From the NCBI GenBank assembly GCA_030144725.1, contig JASKMD010000025.1, positions 5,443,208-5,507,207 of the forward strand: a DNA stretch of 64,000 nt, in the 5' to 3' direction. How positions within the stretch are numbered: position 1 is the first letter of the stretch; each line of letters opens with the position of its first letter. This stretch comes from Haematococcus lacustris. Lineage: Eukaryota > Chlorophyta > Chlorophyceae > Chlamydomonadales > Haematococcaceae. A model generated the notes under the pieces. That model saw only the letters and a program-made list of their open reading frames with translations. It was not told the DNA's origin and did no database searches. Position numbers and translations under genes: made by a program. Below, in pieces: positions 26,545 through 40,015 of the stretch.

Positions 26545-28274
26545 ATGGCTAAGAAGAAGCGGAAGAGTAGCGACAAGAAACAGAAAGGTTCGTGTCCCTA
26601 GCCGACTGTGAGCTACGTGAACTACGCGCTGTGGGATAACCCGTCGCTCCTGTTCGCAGCGTCTCGTTCCCGTCAAGGCAAGCAACGACAGGAGCGTCGG
26701 GATGGCTGGACCACGCGCACACGTCAGCACACGTGGCGCCCCCGCCTTATGTGTCCCCGCACTGTTTGTGTCCCCGCCTTTTGTCTTGGCCTGTCAAAAT
26801 GGCAACTGTGCTTGGTCATGCAGGTCATCAAGGTCCCCAAGGGCGCAGTGCTGCGCGGGTGCAAGAAGACGAGGCGCAAGCTGCGGGAGCACCTCCGGCT
26901 GCGGGCTGAAATCCACTCCCAGCTCCGCGTCATCGCTTCATTGCTTGTCTTGCGCATTTTTCTGACATGCCTGGTGGGCCACCCTACCCCGGGCTTCCCC
27001 AACGCCCCTCAGCCTCCAGCCGTGCAGCCCCCCAGCCCCCTGATGCTCCCCCCCTACCCCCCCTACCCCCACGTGCCCCTGCCCAGTCTGCCCCTGCGCA
27101 GCCTGCCAGCATGGAGTTTGACACCGACTCTGACTCCGAGTCAGATTGTGACTCTGAGCCAGAGCCACAGCCTGACTCGGAGTCAGAGTCAGAACCGGAG
27201 CCAGTCAGGCAGCTCCCCCCAAGGCGATGCAGCGCCCGCCTGGCAGCCCTTGCACCTGCAGCACCCACTGGCCCTCCCTTGCCCCCTGACTGCGAGGACC
27301 CAGCGATGCTGAGGCAGCTGAAAGACTTCTGCAAGTTCTTCGCCAACCCCAACTACAAGACATGCTACAACCAGCTGCAGCGGCGCCTTGTTCGGCACCG
27401 CCACCCCATGCTCATGCCAGCCTTTGAGGACCCCAGCAACCAGGCGCTGCTGGCCAAGCTGCATGACCTGGGCAGCATCAACCTGGCGGGTGACGCCAAC
27501 ACCATCGACGCACACTCCATGCAGCTGGCGGTGGCCATGCAGCAGCATTACTCCAGCAGCAGCATTACCATTGGCACTGGGGGTGGGTGGGGTGCTGATG
27601 CGGTGTTGCGTGCCTGCCGCAAGGTGGTGTGCAGGCCCAGGGGCACAGACCAGCTGCGGGGCAGGGTGGTGCTCGTGGATGAGCACCGCACCACCCGGGT
27701 CAGCTCAGCAGTGAATGGCAAGCAGCCCTGTGAGGTGGAGCTGAACACACTCAGTGCCACAAGACCCGCAGGCTGGAAGCCCCCAGCAGGGCAGGTGGAA
27801 CCCCGCCTGGTGCGCCCAGCCTGCAGCCAGGAGCATGGCCAGCCAGTGCGGGGCCTGATGTGGTGCCCAGTAGTGGCTCCCCGCAAGCCCCCCCAGGCCC
27901 CACGCAGCAGCCAGGAAGCCACACACCCAGCAGCCTCAGAGCCAGGGCCCAGCACTCCCCCTCCAGCCAAGCGTAGCAAGCGCACCAAGGCTGAGCCGGC
28001 AGCTGAGCCCACTAAGGGCAAAGGCAAAGGCAAGGCTGTCAAAGCCAAGCCAGCACCACAGCCAGGCAGGTGGCTGGACAGGGACTGCAATGCAGCGTTG
28101 AACATGCAGCGCATTGGGGGCAGCAGGTGGCGGCCGCTTGAGCTGTGCTACTGGCCAGACCAGGGAGCTCTGCCAGCCAAGGGCAAGGAGTACCCTGGCC
28201 TGGGCTACAAGCGGCTGCGAGACAAGCCTCCCAAGGCCCAGGAGCAGCAACAGCAGCCTGCTGAGGCACAGTAA
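26545..28274 (+). pseudogene. Fanzor-like protein subfamily 2, copy C (one frameshift)
   Basis: A short basic start MAKKKRKSSDKKQK at 26545 resembles a nuclear localisation signal and is conserved in copy E. The main exon begins at about 26824 after a CAG acceptor with VIKVPKGAVLRGCKKTRRKL. It continues through a proline-rich and acid/serine-rich linker, a helical segment, RuvC-II (VVLVDEHRTTRVSS, near 27668), a long basic linker rich in GKGKGK, and RuvC-III (WLDRDCNAALNMQRIG, near 28071). The RuvC-I GxDPG motif is absent. A 1-bp difference from E in a C-run near 27030 breaks the frame. The element looks like an internally deleted derivative in which the middle has been removed, near 27560. 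Confidence 0.7.
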
Positions 28275-28517
28275 TGTGTGCCCCCTTTGTTGAGCTGTCA
28301 TCAGCTTACAATTAGTGCATGCAGGTCATGCCAACTCTACGCGATAGCCCTCGGATCAGGCAATAGTGTAGGTGGTAGGCGGGCTCATGTGCCATGTGCA
28401 CTGGGTTTACTCCACACAGCCCAATAATACTGTTTGAGTCGGATCTAGTTAGTGGCTGCTAGTGGCTGCTAGTGGGTACTACTGGCTCAAATGGAGGCCC
28501 TAGTGAGGGACATTAGG
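28275..28517 (+). ncRNA. Candidate subfamily-2 guide RNA / conserved 3' tail, copy C
   Basis: The roughly 240 bases after the stop codon are conserved in copies D and E. They begin GTGCCCCCTTTGTTGAGCTG with a small AGCTG-TCAT-CAGCT hairpin and end near CTAGTGAGGGACA. Conservation of noncoding sequence up to the element end matches the position of guide RNA in this protein class. I see less obvious structure here than in subfamily 1. Confidence 0.4.
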
Positions 28518-28529
28518 GCTGAGGCTCAC

Positions 28530-28640
28530 TCCCAGGCTCATCGCTTCACTGTTTCTTTCTTAAATCTTCTTGATATGCCTGGTGGGCTACTTCACCCCGG
28601 GGTTTGCAGCCCCCCCCCGCACCGGATGCACCCCCCCTAA
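28530..28640 (+). repeat. Short relic of a second subfamily-2 copy
   Basis: The words CATCGCTTCACTGTTTCTTT and GCCTGGTGGGCTACTTCACC parallel the exon sequence of copies C and E (26930-27000). The relic ends before the hexamer array. Confidence 0.45.
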
Positions 28641-28703
28641 CCCCCCCAACAAGCAAAGAGTAGCAGCAAAGAGTATATGATTCTGGATTTGACTTGATAA
28701 AGC

Positions 28704-31370
<2,667 letters not shown>

Positions 31371-31658
31371 AATGCCTTGCCGCTCTGTCACTGTTCAGGC
31401 TACCATCCGCACCATGTTCTACAACACAGAGCAGCCAGCTGGCTCGCCCCCCCACTCATTGCAATCTACGCCCGGGCACAGCCCCCTCACCTGGACCCAG
31501 GGGACCAATGGTGCAGGCACGGCAGCAGCAGACCATCCTGCACTGTGCCTGGCCGCTGTAATCGACCCCAACTTGGAGTGTTGAGGATTTGGCCGCTCGC
31601 CTGGCAAGCATAGATGGTAAAGGCCACGACTCAACAACCGCTCAGGTGAGACACCTAG

Positions 31659-32013
31659 TATCAATGGTCTACACTGCCGAGTGGCCATCAGCTACAACGA
31701 TGCTTGGCAGAGTTTGGGTTTGGGTTTGAGTTAATCGTTGGTCAGCCAGCATTGGAAGCAGCTGGTTGAGACTTAACATGATTATACGCATCAAGGCTAG
31801 GTGCACAAAGCGTGTGGGTCTCATGTTAAGTATAGTCCATGGCCTGGTCTTGCTGCCGGAGATGCAAGGTGTTTGCTCTCAGACCAGCCGCTGTGCTGCC
31901 ATGATCTGTTTTCGCAAACTACAGCTTGATCACAGATGCCATGCTTTGACTACTGAGATGTAAGGTGCGCCCTTTAGAGTTGTTACACTGATGTAAGAGG
32001 GTGCCGATTCTCA
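31659..32013. repeat. Interspersed repeat R1, uninterrupted copy
   Basis: This 355-base stretch is about 95% identical to a second copy that is split into 51160-51437 and 53075-53152. It ends with GGGTGCCGATTCTCAC in both. It contains no clear gene. Confidence 0.8.
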
Positions 32014-32063
32014 CGAATCATGTGCTTTAAGCAAGGAACCAACCATGCTCTTACACCTGGCCA

Positions 32064-32094
<31 letters not shown>

Positions 32095-32140
32095 AACCTG
32101 ACCTTCCACATGTGTGCCATGTGTCTTATCATGTGTTGCT

Positions 32141-32845
32141 GCAGCTCATCAAGCAGGCCAAGGAGCGGTGCCGGACCGCATCCTGGCACTGGCCTATGGG
32201 GGCAGCTGGCTTCAGCGGCAGCGGCAGCATTGGCTGCAAGGGTGTCCCAGTCAGCCAGATGTTGAAGGAGGCGCTGAGGCAGTTCCCAGCAGGGCGGGTG
32301 GTGATGGTAGATGAGTTCCGCACCAGCCGGGTCAGCTCAGCCTACAGCAACCCCAGTGAGGCTCTCCATGGGCAGCCGCCAGAGACCTTCAGGTGAGAGG
32401 GTTGAGGACGGGGTCGAGGTGAGGGTTGGTAGTGCTGGGAGGTGGTGGATGTGCACTGCCCCATGTGTTCGCGCAGGTGGCTGCGGGCAGTATACAGTGA
32501 GGCAAAGCGATCTCAAGTCAGGGGTTTGATGTGCTCAACAAGCAACAGCATCAACTAAGCACTGATTTGCCACTGCACATGGGCATGGCTGCAACGCATC
32601 CGGTGACCTGACACATGGCTTGACTTCATGCATCTCCCACACCTATGTGCAGGTTTCATGACCGGGACGTGTCAACCGCGCTGAACATCCGCCGCTGTGC
32701 AGTCGGCCCAGGCCCACGCCCCACTGAGCTGTGTAGATGGGAAGGTCGCCCAGCCATGCCAAAGCCGGGCAATCTAGGCCGGGAGTGGGTGTACCTGCCC
32801 GACAAGGCCCTGTTGCGCAAGTGGCGACGCAAGAGGCGGCGATAG
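32141..32845 (+). pseudogene. Fanzor-like C-terminal half, copy F
   Basis: The exon after a CAG acceptor near 32145 begins LIKQAKERC and reaches RuvC-II as VVMVDEFRTSRVSS near 32299. A frameshift near 32205 separates the first words from the rest. A good GTGAGA donor follows at 32395. The next exon (WLRAVYSEAKRSQVRGLMCS, from about 32477) ends at 32557. Extra sequence ending in a TGCAG acceptor then separates it from the RuvC-III exon HDRDVSTALNI (about 32653), which runs to a stop at 32843-32845. Copies A and G have no intron at this place. The DEF here is the best-preserved RuvC-II, where A has HEF. No 5' half is present. Confidence 0.7.
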
Positions 32846-32859
32846 CCAGCTACTGCAAG

Positions 32860-32965
32860 ACAATCCCAGAAAACAAGATACCAAACCCCTCACAAAGGGG
32901 ATATGTGTGAGTAAGAGCTGTCGGGTTAGTTAGGGCTCTTGCTAGTAGTAGACCTGGAGGCACAC
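32860..32965 (+). ncRNA. Diverged candidate guide RNA tail, copy F
   Basis: After the stop there is an ACCCCTCACAAAGGGG hairpin and then a 9-bp stem, 32910-32918 with 32935-32943 (AGTAAGAGC/GCTCTTGCT). It corresponds to the CGCTAGAG/CTCTAGCG stem of copy G but differs at two pairs with both sides changed. The rest of the tail is not recognisable. Confidence 0.5.
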
Positions 32966-33150
32966 ACACCAGAAGGCTGAGCTGAAGTGGGCATCAGGCA
33001 CACTGTCAGTTGCCTTTACAATAATGATCTCGCAGCCTGTATTTGATTACAACTCATGCTTTACTTTAGTGTTGCATGAGGGCTGTAGGGATTTAAACTT
33101 GTGAACGCGATGTGAGGTGTCACCGGTGTAATCTTGCGGCTGACCGGACT

Positions 33151-33670
33151 GGTGCATGAGTTCCGGACCAGCCGGGTCAGCTCTGCCCGCACCAACGTGG
33201 TGGAAGGTCAAGCCGAGTCTTACAGGTGAGAGACCTCAGGTGCATTTGCATTGAAGGAGCGCAGTCATTACATAGCTACATATCAGCCTCACACACCAGC
33301 CTAGATTGTGCCCTTCACCGTTTAGACTAGACATGGCTTGACTTGACTTGGCAACATTACAAGTGAGCGTTGACATATGTTGCCTTGCAGGTGGCTGCAC
33401 CCAGTGCGCAGCATGGCGACGCGGTCCCGGATCCGGGGCTTGATGTGCTCTACAAGCAATGTCATCAAGCGCAGGTTCTACGACCGAGACGTGTCAGCCG
33501 CGCTGAACATCCGCCGCATTGCAGCCGGGCCGGGCCGCCCTCGCGAGCTCAGCAGCTGGCTCGGCCGCCCCGCCATGCCTAACCCAGGCAGACCAGGCCA
33601 ACAGTGGGTGGACGTGCGCGACAAGGGCCTGCTCCGGAAGTGGCAGCGACGGCACCAGCGGCAGCGATAG
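33151..33670 (+). pseudogene. Fanzor-like C-terminal fragment, copy G
   Basis: The copy starts with VHEFRTSRVSSARTN (RuvC-II glutamate) and has a GTGAGA donor and a TTGCAG acceptor. It then reads WLHPVRSMATRSRIRGLMCS and DRDVSAALNIRRIAAG (RuvC-III, near 33486) to a basic tail LLRKWQRRHQRQR and TAG at 33668-33670. This part is undamaged and gives the reference sequence for the C-terminus of subfamily 1. Without the N-terminal region and RuvC-I it cannot be active. Confidence 0.75.
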
Positions 33671-33910
33671 TGACATGTGTGTCATGCCATTAAATAACCA
33701 AACAATCAGATTGCCCCTTACAAAGGGGATGTGTGTGCGCTAGAGTCATGCATAGGGTAGGGCTCTAGCGAATAGGTTAGGGACACGTAGGGTAGGTCCC
33801 GACACCTAGGTTAGGGACACACACCGGTCTCTCACTGCTGTGGAGAAGTGTAGGGGCTCCACAGCAGGATAGGGATACAGGGGTGAAGGTACATCCTGTA
33901 TCTTCACCCC
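33151..33910 (+). mobile_element. 5'-truncated Fanzor-like element, copy G, with 11-bp flanking repeats
   Basis: Perfect 11-base repeats CTGACCGGACT lie at 33140-33150 and 33910-33920. Between them the element starts in the middle of exon 3, just before RuvC-II, and runs to the terminal hairpin. The intron between exons 3 and 4 (33229-33390) is retained. It sits 43 bases upstream of the HAD gene start codon, in the same orientation. Confidence 0.75.
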
Positions 33911-33912
33911 TG
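33671..33912 (+). ncRNA. Candidate Fanzor guide RNA scaffold, copy G tail (best example)
   Basis: Four perfect or near-perfect hairpins follow one another. They are CCCCTT/AAGGGG at about 33714-33728; 33738-33745 with 33763-33770 (8 bp, 17-nt loop); 33835-33845 with 33857-33867 (11 bp, 11-nt loop); and 33878-33888 with 33902-33912 (11 bp, 13-nt loop), the last at the element boundary. The same architecture recurs in copies A, B and H and partly in F. In TnpB and Fanzor systems the guide lies just outside this end, so the bases after 33910 would be the guide. No expression evidence is available. Confidence 0.65.
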
Positions 33913-33952
33913 ACCGGACTCGTGGATTACAAACCTTACTCGTGGATTTACC

Positions 33953-36900
33953 TTGTTAGTGTTCGTGCACATGGTTGCGATTGCAACCGTCAGCAACGCT
34001 GGCATGCCCCACGTTGAATACGCTGGCAGGGCTCGTGCGCACGTGACAGCAATTAGGCCCGCGCAGTGCCGCGGCTGGCTAAACCAGCGCAAGCGCCAGC
34101 GTGAAACATGTACTAGTTGTGCGGGTTCCTCTGCGACTGGTTTGACCCCAGAATTGGAACCAAGCAAGTCCTTGCAGCAGCAGCCGCAGCAGTTACGACA
34201 ACAGCAGCAGCAGTCTGCACTGCAACGCCATTGCATAGTCCTTGACTTCGATGGTGTGCTGCTAGACTCGGAGGGTGAGGTGACCCAGGCTGCATTGAAC
34301 ACAGCAGGGCGCCGCTGGCCACATCTTTTCAGCAACCTCAGCAGCGCCCAACTGGAGCAGCTGGCGGACGACATGAGACGTGTCCGCCCGGTGCTTGTCA
34401 GGTAGGGCGGCAGTGGGTCTGCCAGCCCCCACCCTGCCAGCCCCCACTGCAGAAGCTCCTGCCAGCCTAATGCCACAGATCAGGGCCCTCAACTTGCACT
34501 CCCTCACCCACTGCCCGTACTTAGCCTCACCTGCTACTCAGCTGCCTGTTCTCAGCCTCACCCTTGAGGGTCCCCGCCAACTGGCCTGCTGCCAGACGCT
34601 CAGCAGCCCCAGCCACGACCCTGGATCATGCAACAGAAACACAACCATACTCATGTTGCATAAGCTAGCATTTGGTGGCCTATGCTGGCTTCAGGATCAC
34701 ATAAGCTGTAGACGCTGGACAAGCAGAACACCCAAGCAGCCAATATGCCTTTGCTTTGGTCTGGGCAAGGTGAACAGAACACATGGGCTGAATCACTGGG
34801 CCAGTCCTTGGGGCCCTGATGCTGCTCCCCTTCATTGTGCATGGCCAGGGGCTATGAGGCCTTAGTCATGGCTCGCCTCTTGCTGGAGGACAGCGGTGCT
34901 GTGCAGTCCATGCTGGATGGCTGGGGCCGCATGCTGCCTGCGGCCATAGCACGGTGGGGTGAGGACTCGGATGACATGGCCACACAGTTTGAGGCTGAGA
35001 GGTGGGACACACACTCGCTGCACTGCCACCGACCCACCATGGTGAAAGCATGCGCACGCCACCCAACATTGTCATCCCAACACACATGCAATGGGTGATT
35101 AGGCACCTCATATGCTGTGCTGTGTATGCTCTTGGCAGCTTTGTGTCGCCCCAACAGCCCCATCTCTTCGCCCATCTGCTCGCACCTTTCAAAAGGGTTG
35201 TTCATGAGTGGTCTGTGGGGCATGGCCCGTGTCATGTGATGGTGTGTCCCCCGCCCTGCCTTTGCTGTTTTCCTGATGTGCCCCTACCATTTCCCCTGCC
35301 AATCAGGAACGCCTGGATGACAGAGCGTAGTGGCAGCTGGCTAGCCCTGCACGCGCCCTACCCTGGCGTGCAGCAAGCATACGCTGCGTGCCCTTTCCCT
35401 CTCTTCCTTGCCACCTCCAAAGGTAGGGTGGAAGGAACCCTACCCCTGCTGGCTACACGCTGCGATGGCAGTGCAGGATTGCCTGGTGATGCCTGGGATC
35501 AGCAGGGTTGTCATGCCAGTGGTACTGAATGATGAGGTGTTGACAACAAATTGGCAACGTGGAAATGTACGGAAAGACATGCAAACTCTAGTCATGTGGG
35601 ATATAGCTGTCGTGCTGCCGTGTTTCACGAGATGAAACGAAAGAAGGGACACCAGCACAGGTAACACCACCACTGGCAAGGACCGCGTCCTACCCTGGCC
35701 TGGCTTCAAGAAGCTGCAAGACCGAGCTCAGCAGCCTGTAGCACAGTGATGTGTGCACCAGGCACTGTCCAAGCTGTTGCTTACATAAGTTTCATGCCAA
35801 CATCTATTGCCCCAACATTGAAAGGGGACAAGGAATAAGGAAAAGAAAGGGTGGGGATAACAGGGGTGGGACTAGGAAATAGGTACTGGTCGGGAGAACA
35901 TATCAGGGTTGCAAGTAGCGCAGCCCCTAGTTGTAGGTGAGACATGTGCTTGTAACACCACCTGCAGCTCACTGTCTTGTTGCTGCATTGCCCCAACACA
36001 TCTGACACTGTATGCATGGGCTAGCTGACAGTTGTAAGCCCTCTAGGGTTCGTGGCAACAGGCAAGTTGAATGACACACACAGTGTCATCAACAGTGTTG
36101 CAATTCTGGGTGTAGTGGACTCTGAGGCCTAGGACACGCAATGCATTTTCATATCAGCCTGGCTCAGCCCCCTTGTCCCTCACTAGGGCCTCCATTTGAG
36201 CCGGATCAGTAGTACCCACTAGCAGCCACTAGCGGGATTACACTAGTGGGCAATAGTGACCCGACTCAAACAGTGTTATTGGGCTGTGTGGAGTAAACCC
36301 AGTGCACATGGCACATGAGCCCGCCTACCACCTACACTATTGCCTGACCCGAGGGCTATCGTGTAGAGTTGGCATGACCTGCATGCACTAATTGAAAGCT
36401 GATGACAGCTCAACAAAGGGGGCACACATTACTGTGCCTCAGCAGGCTGCTGCTGCTGCTGCTGGGCCTTTGGTGGCTTGTCTCGCAGCCGCTTGTAGCC
36501 CAGGCCAGGGTATTCCTTGCCCTTGGCTGGCAGAGCTCCCTGGTCTGGCCAGTAGCACAGCTCAAGCGGCCGCCACCTGCTCTCCCCAACGCGCTGCATG
36601 TTCAGCGCTGCATTGCAGTCCCTGTCCAGCCACCTGCCTGGCTGCGGTGCTGGCTTGGCTTTGACAGCCTTGCCTTTGCCTTTGCCCTTTGTGGGCTCAG
36701 CTGCCGGCTCAGCCTTGGTGCGGGGGAGTGCTGGGCCCTGGCTCTGAGGCTGCTGTCGGTGTGGCTTCCTGGCTGCTGCGTGGGGCCTGTGGGGGCTTGC
36801 GGGGGGGCACTACTGGGCACCACATCATGCCCCGCACTGGCTGGTCACGCTGCTGGCTCCAGGCTGGCCGCAGCAAGCGTTGTTCCACCTGCCCTGCTGG

Positions 36901-38039
36901 GGGCTTCCAGCCTGCGGGTCTTGTGGCACTGAGTGTGTTCAGCTCCACCTCACAGGGCTGCTTGCCATTCACTGCTGAGCTGACCCGGGTGGTGCGGTGC
37001 TCATCCACGAGCACCACCCTGCCCCGCAGCTGGTCTGTGCCCCTGGGCCTGCACACCACCTTGCGGCAGGCACGCAACACCGCATCAGCACCCCACCCTC
37101 CCGCTGTGCCAATGCTAGCTGCTCCAAAGAACACCACCAGCTGCTTGGCACGCCCATGTCGCTTCATGGACAACTCCGCCATGTCCTCCTCCAACTGCCG
37201 CCATGTACACAAGGCACACACATGGTGGCTGACATGGTGGCACCAGGTTAGGCATGGCACAGTCAACTACTCCTTCATATCATGCCCAACCCTGGCTCAG
37301 CCTGCCACCAGCCTGCCACCAGCCTGCCACCAGCACCACCCGCATCACCCATTTAAGATGATAGCGAGTGCTCCCTGCCAGATGCGGGGGCTTCAAAGCG
37401 TACCCCCACATTTCAATCTAACCTCGCAAAGGAGGGCGGCCTAAGCAGGTCACGCGGCAACCGTGTTGCGTGTTGTAGCTGCTCACAGGGTATCTTGGCT
37501 GATGAAGATGGTGCTTGGAGTGGAGCTGTCGCCGTCTGACCCGCGGCTGTTCGCCGCCCTGCTGCCGCCAGAAGAGGCCAAGGCGGACGCTCTAGAAAGC
37601 ATCTGCCAGTGCGTCGCGCCCCCGAAGCCCGACACTCAGCGCACGCAGCCCGCCGCCGAGCCGCAGCTTTCGGTGCATTTTGTCGACGACCGACTCGACA
37701 CGCTAGTGGCCATTGCGCGCCGGTCGCAACTGTCGCACGTACGACTCTACTTGGTGCGCAGAGGTCACGCCGTTGTGGCTCGCATTAGCAACCAGTATTA
37801 TCAGAAGCAAATGAAGAAACGGGAAAGATACAGAGCGGCATGCATGTCTGCACTCACGCCCAAGATGTGTTGTGCTGCTGTGCCTACTGGCACTGGCACC
37901 GTCTTTTCGATTGCAGGCCGATTGGGGCTACAACACGCAGGAGGAGCGCCGAGCAGCAGCTGAGAATCCGAGGATTAGTGTGATTAGCCTTCAGCACTTC
38001 GTAACCTTGCTTACTACAGGCAGCGCAAGCAGTTCCTAA
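33953..38039 (+). CDS. HAD-superfamily hydrolase, plant/algal type (multi-exon)
   Basis: Exons that can be joined in phase include 33953-34401, 34849-35001, 35307-35422, about 37500-37753 and 37917-38039. Motif I is VLDFDGVLLDSEGEV near 34246, motif II is around LFLATSK near 35405, and motif IV is HFVDDRLDTL near 37678. These are the aspartates and Thr/Ser of haloacid-dehalogenase phosphatases. The C-terminal exon ADWGYNTQEERRAAAENPRI matches the end typical of the plant family. The first about 80 residues, with many Arg, Ser and Gln, could be an organelle-targeting peptide. At least one exon between motif II and motif IV (motif III region) is not identified. That interval contains Fanzor copy D, so the gene may be damaged. 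The substrate is unknown. Confidence 0.75.
35691..35750 (+). repeat. C-terminal tail fragment of a subfamily-2-like Fanzor
   Basis: The frame GFKKLQDRAQQPVAQ followed by TGA resembles the last residues of copies C and E (YPGLGYKRLRDKPPKAQ). An identical fragment occurs at 50661-50709. It lies in the HAD gene intron. Confidence 0.5.
36170..37292 (-). mobile_element. 5'-truncated Fanzor-like element subfamily 2, copy D, 11-bp flanking repeats
   Basis: The repeat CTGGCTCAGCC lies at 36159-36169 and 37293-37303. The element is on the minus strand with its conserved 3' end at 36170. Its 5' end is cut upstream of RuvC-II and includes part of an intron. It is inserted in an intron of the HAD gene, antisense to it. 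Confidence 0.7.
36429..37194 (-). pseudogene. Fanzor-like C-terminal region, copy D
   Basis: The exon begins LEEDMAELSMKRHGRAKQLV and VFFGAASIGTAGGWGADAVL, sequence that precedes RuvC-II and is deleted in copies C and E. It then reads VVLVDEHRTTRVSS (RuvC-II). A 20-bp deletion near 36722 removes a basic segment and shifts the frame before RuvC-III (LDRDCNAALNMQR, near 36625). The copy shows what the undeleted ancestor of C and E looked like here. Confidence 0.7.
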
Positions 38040-38340
38040 TCAGCTCAATGCGCAAGCAACACGCTGCTCACGGCGTACGGCGTTTCTCAGAGTAGGGCTG
38101 CAATACAACAGGCTGTGAATGGAGGAGATTTAACGCGCTGTCAGCCTACGGCGCATTTCTTTACTTTACAGTTTGGTGCAGTTTGTCACTCAACCGTTGA
38201 GCAGCGACTGAGCAGCGCCACGCCATGCCTAACCCAGGCAGACCAGGCCAACAGTGGGTGGACGTGCGCGACAAGGGCCTGCTCCGGAAGTGGCAGCGAC
38301 GGCACCAGCGGCAGCGATAGTGACATGTGTGTCAAGTGGC

Positions 38341-39496
38341 ATCAGCATCTGCAGGCCTATTTCACAACAACCACTACGACACACGAAGCACCCGATGTGA
38401 TCCCTGAGCCAGCCAGGACCAGGCAAGCTGTGCCTGCCCATTTGCAAGCCGTCCCTCTTGGGAGAGGCAGACTTCACTCTGTCCCTGCCCCTGTCACAAC
38501 ACATCCGCCTGCCTATGAGCTGCCCCATCTTGACAACATCACATCCATTGTACAAGCACAACTACGTGAGCTCAACAATGACACAGCACCTGGCCTGGAT
38601 GGGCTCCCAGCCCCCTTCATCAAGCACGCCCGCACAGTTGAGGAGGGTGTTACCACATACTTGTTGCTCCCTCTGCTTGCCACATGGTTTCACAGCATGA
38701 TGCGCACGGGGATCATCCCAGCGGCTTGGAAGGTAGCTAGAATCAGCCCCCTCTTCAAGGACACAGACCCCACAGACCCCAACAAGTACAGAATGCTTGC
38801 TGTGAGTAGTGTGTTGTACCGCCTGTATGCTAACGTCTTGCGGCACGTGCTGACTGCCTGGTGCATGACACACAAAGTGCTGCCAGCTGAGCAGTTTGGG
38901 TTCATCCCGGGACGCAGCACCATGCAACCCATGTTCATTCTGCGCCATCTTGTCCATGCTCAAAAGGCTAGCGCAGATGCCAAGCACCGCAAGCTTTTCA
39001 CTGCCTTCATTGACTTCAAACAGGCCTATGATCACATACCTCGACAACAATTGTGGGAACACTTGCGGGTTGGGGTCAAGCTGCCACAGCCCTTGCTTGC
39101 CTGCCTGGAGGGTCTGTATAGGGATGATAGCTATGTGCTGATAGATGGCCCCCACCGCACCCCCCCAGTGACTCCGGACCAAGGTGTCAAGCAAGGCTGC
39201 CCCATCAGCCCACTCTTGTTTGCTCTCTATGTTCACGACATTAGTAAGGAGTTCCTGGGTCCTGTTGATGCTGTGAGAGTGCAAGGCACACCTGTCACCC
39301 ATTTCATGTATGCTGATGACCTGACCCTGGTGAGCACCTCGTCCCACGGGCTGCAGCGGCTGGTCTGCCAGCTGCAAGGCTTTGCAGACAGGAAACACCT
39401 TACAGTCAATGTGGGCAAGTCAAAAGTGATGGTCTTCAATGGCAACTCACAGACTGCAGCACCTAGCATTGGGTACAAGCATGAGATCCTGCCTGT
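38341..39496 (+). pseudogene. LINE reverse transcriptase, first part
   Basis: The frame carries the RT blocks of non-LTR elements: NDTAPGLDGLPAPFIK, EQFGFIPGRSTMQ, FIDFKQAYDHIP, QGVKQGCPISPLLFALY and the catalytic FMYADDLTLVS near 39303. It is open until the Gypsy insertion at 39497 and continues in the same frame from 48380. Both ends of the insertion carry CCTGT (39492-39496 and 48375-48379). Without the upstream endonuclease it is a truncated, immobile copy. Confidence 0.85.
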
Positions 39497-39770
39497 TGTA
39501 ACGTGCAGTGCACGTTGTTAGCCGAGAGACCGTCTTGCGTGTTGCGAGGAAAACTGCCATGGAGAAGTTACAGAGAAAACCTCGTGAGAGGGCGAGGGCT
39601 TAGAACGGGGCCCCCTGGAATCGAACCAGTTGTCCTCACAGCTTGCGCTGCTAGGCTTTAACCTGCCCTACTCACTCGGTAAAAGTAATGCGCCCACCTG
39701 CGCCCGCCATAGGCAGTACACAGGTGTCGCGGGCAAAGGGGAACGGTGTCGCTCGAGGCTCGCCGTTACA
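39497..39770 (-). repeat. 3' LTR of the Gypsy element
   Basis: It is 274 bases with TG...CA ends. Compared with the other LTR, ignoring the hAT insertion, I count one substitution (GGCGAGGG here, GGCTAGGG there), so the element inserted recently. The LTR contains GGTTCGATTCC on the minus strand, a perfect tRNA B-box word, but no tRNA folds around it. Confidence 0.9.
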
Positions 39771-40015
39771 TTCACCCCCCCCAGAAGAGGCCCGTTCCGC
39801 CCAAGGAGATCCAAGGACTCGCAGCCAATACTGCTTATTGGGCTAGTGTGAACCATGATTGGTTGACACACATGATAGCCAGGAGCATGATAGCTCAGGA
39901 GCATGATAGCTCAGGTGCAAGAATGCAACCATTCAGCCAGAAGGCTGCTCACACACACAGCACAACCCATAGCACACCACAGCACCGTAGCAGGAACACT
40001 AAACAGGCTGGGTCT

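Larger units (their letters stand above)
26382..28517 (+). mobile_element. Fanzor-like element subfamily 2, copy C
   Basis: The body from about 26440 to 28510 matches copy E in reverse orientation, including the intron and the roughly 240-base 3' tail. The 5' flank carries GGCTGAGGGTCAGAG (26371-26385), while the 3' flank shows the imperfect match GGCTGAGGCTCA near 28520. The exact ends are uncertain by about 10 bases. Confidence 0.65.

Noticed and set aside
39600..39680. Possible tRNA on the minus strand in the LTR (GGTTCGATTCC)
   Set aside because: The B-box word is perfect, but no matching acceptor stem or D arm can be formed, and the T stem has a mismatch.
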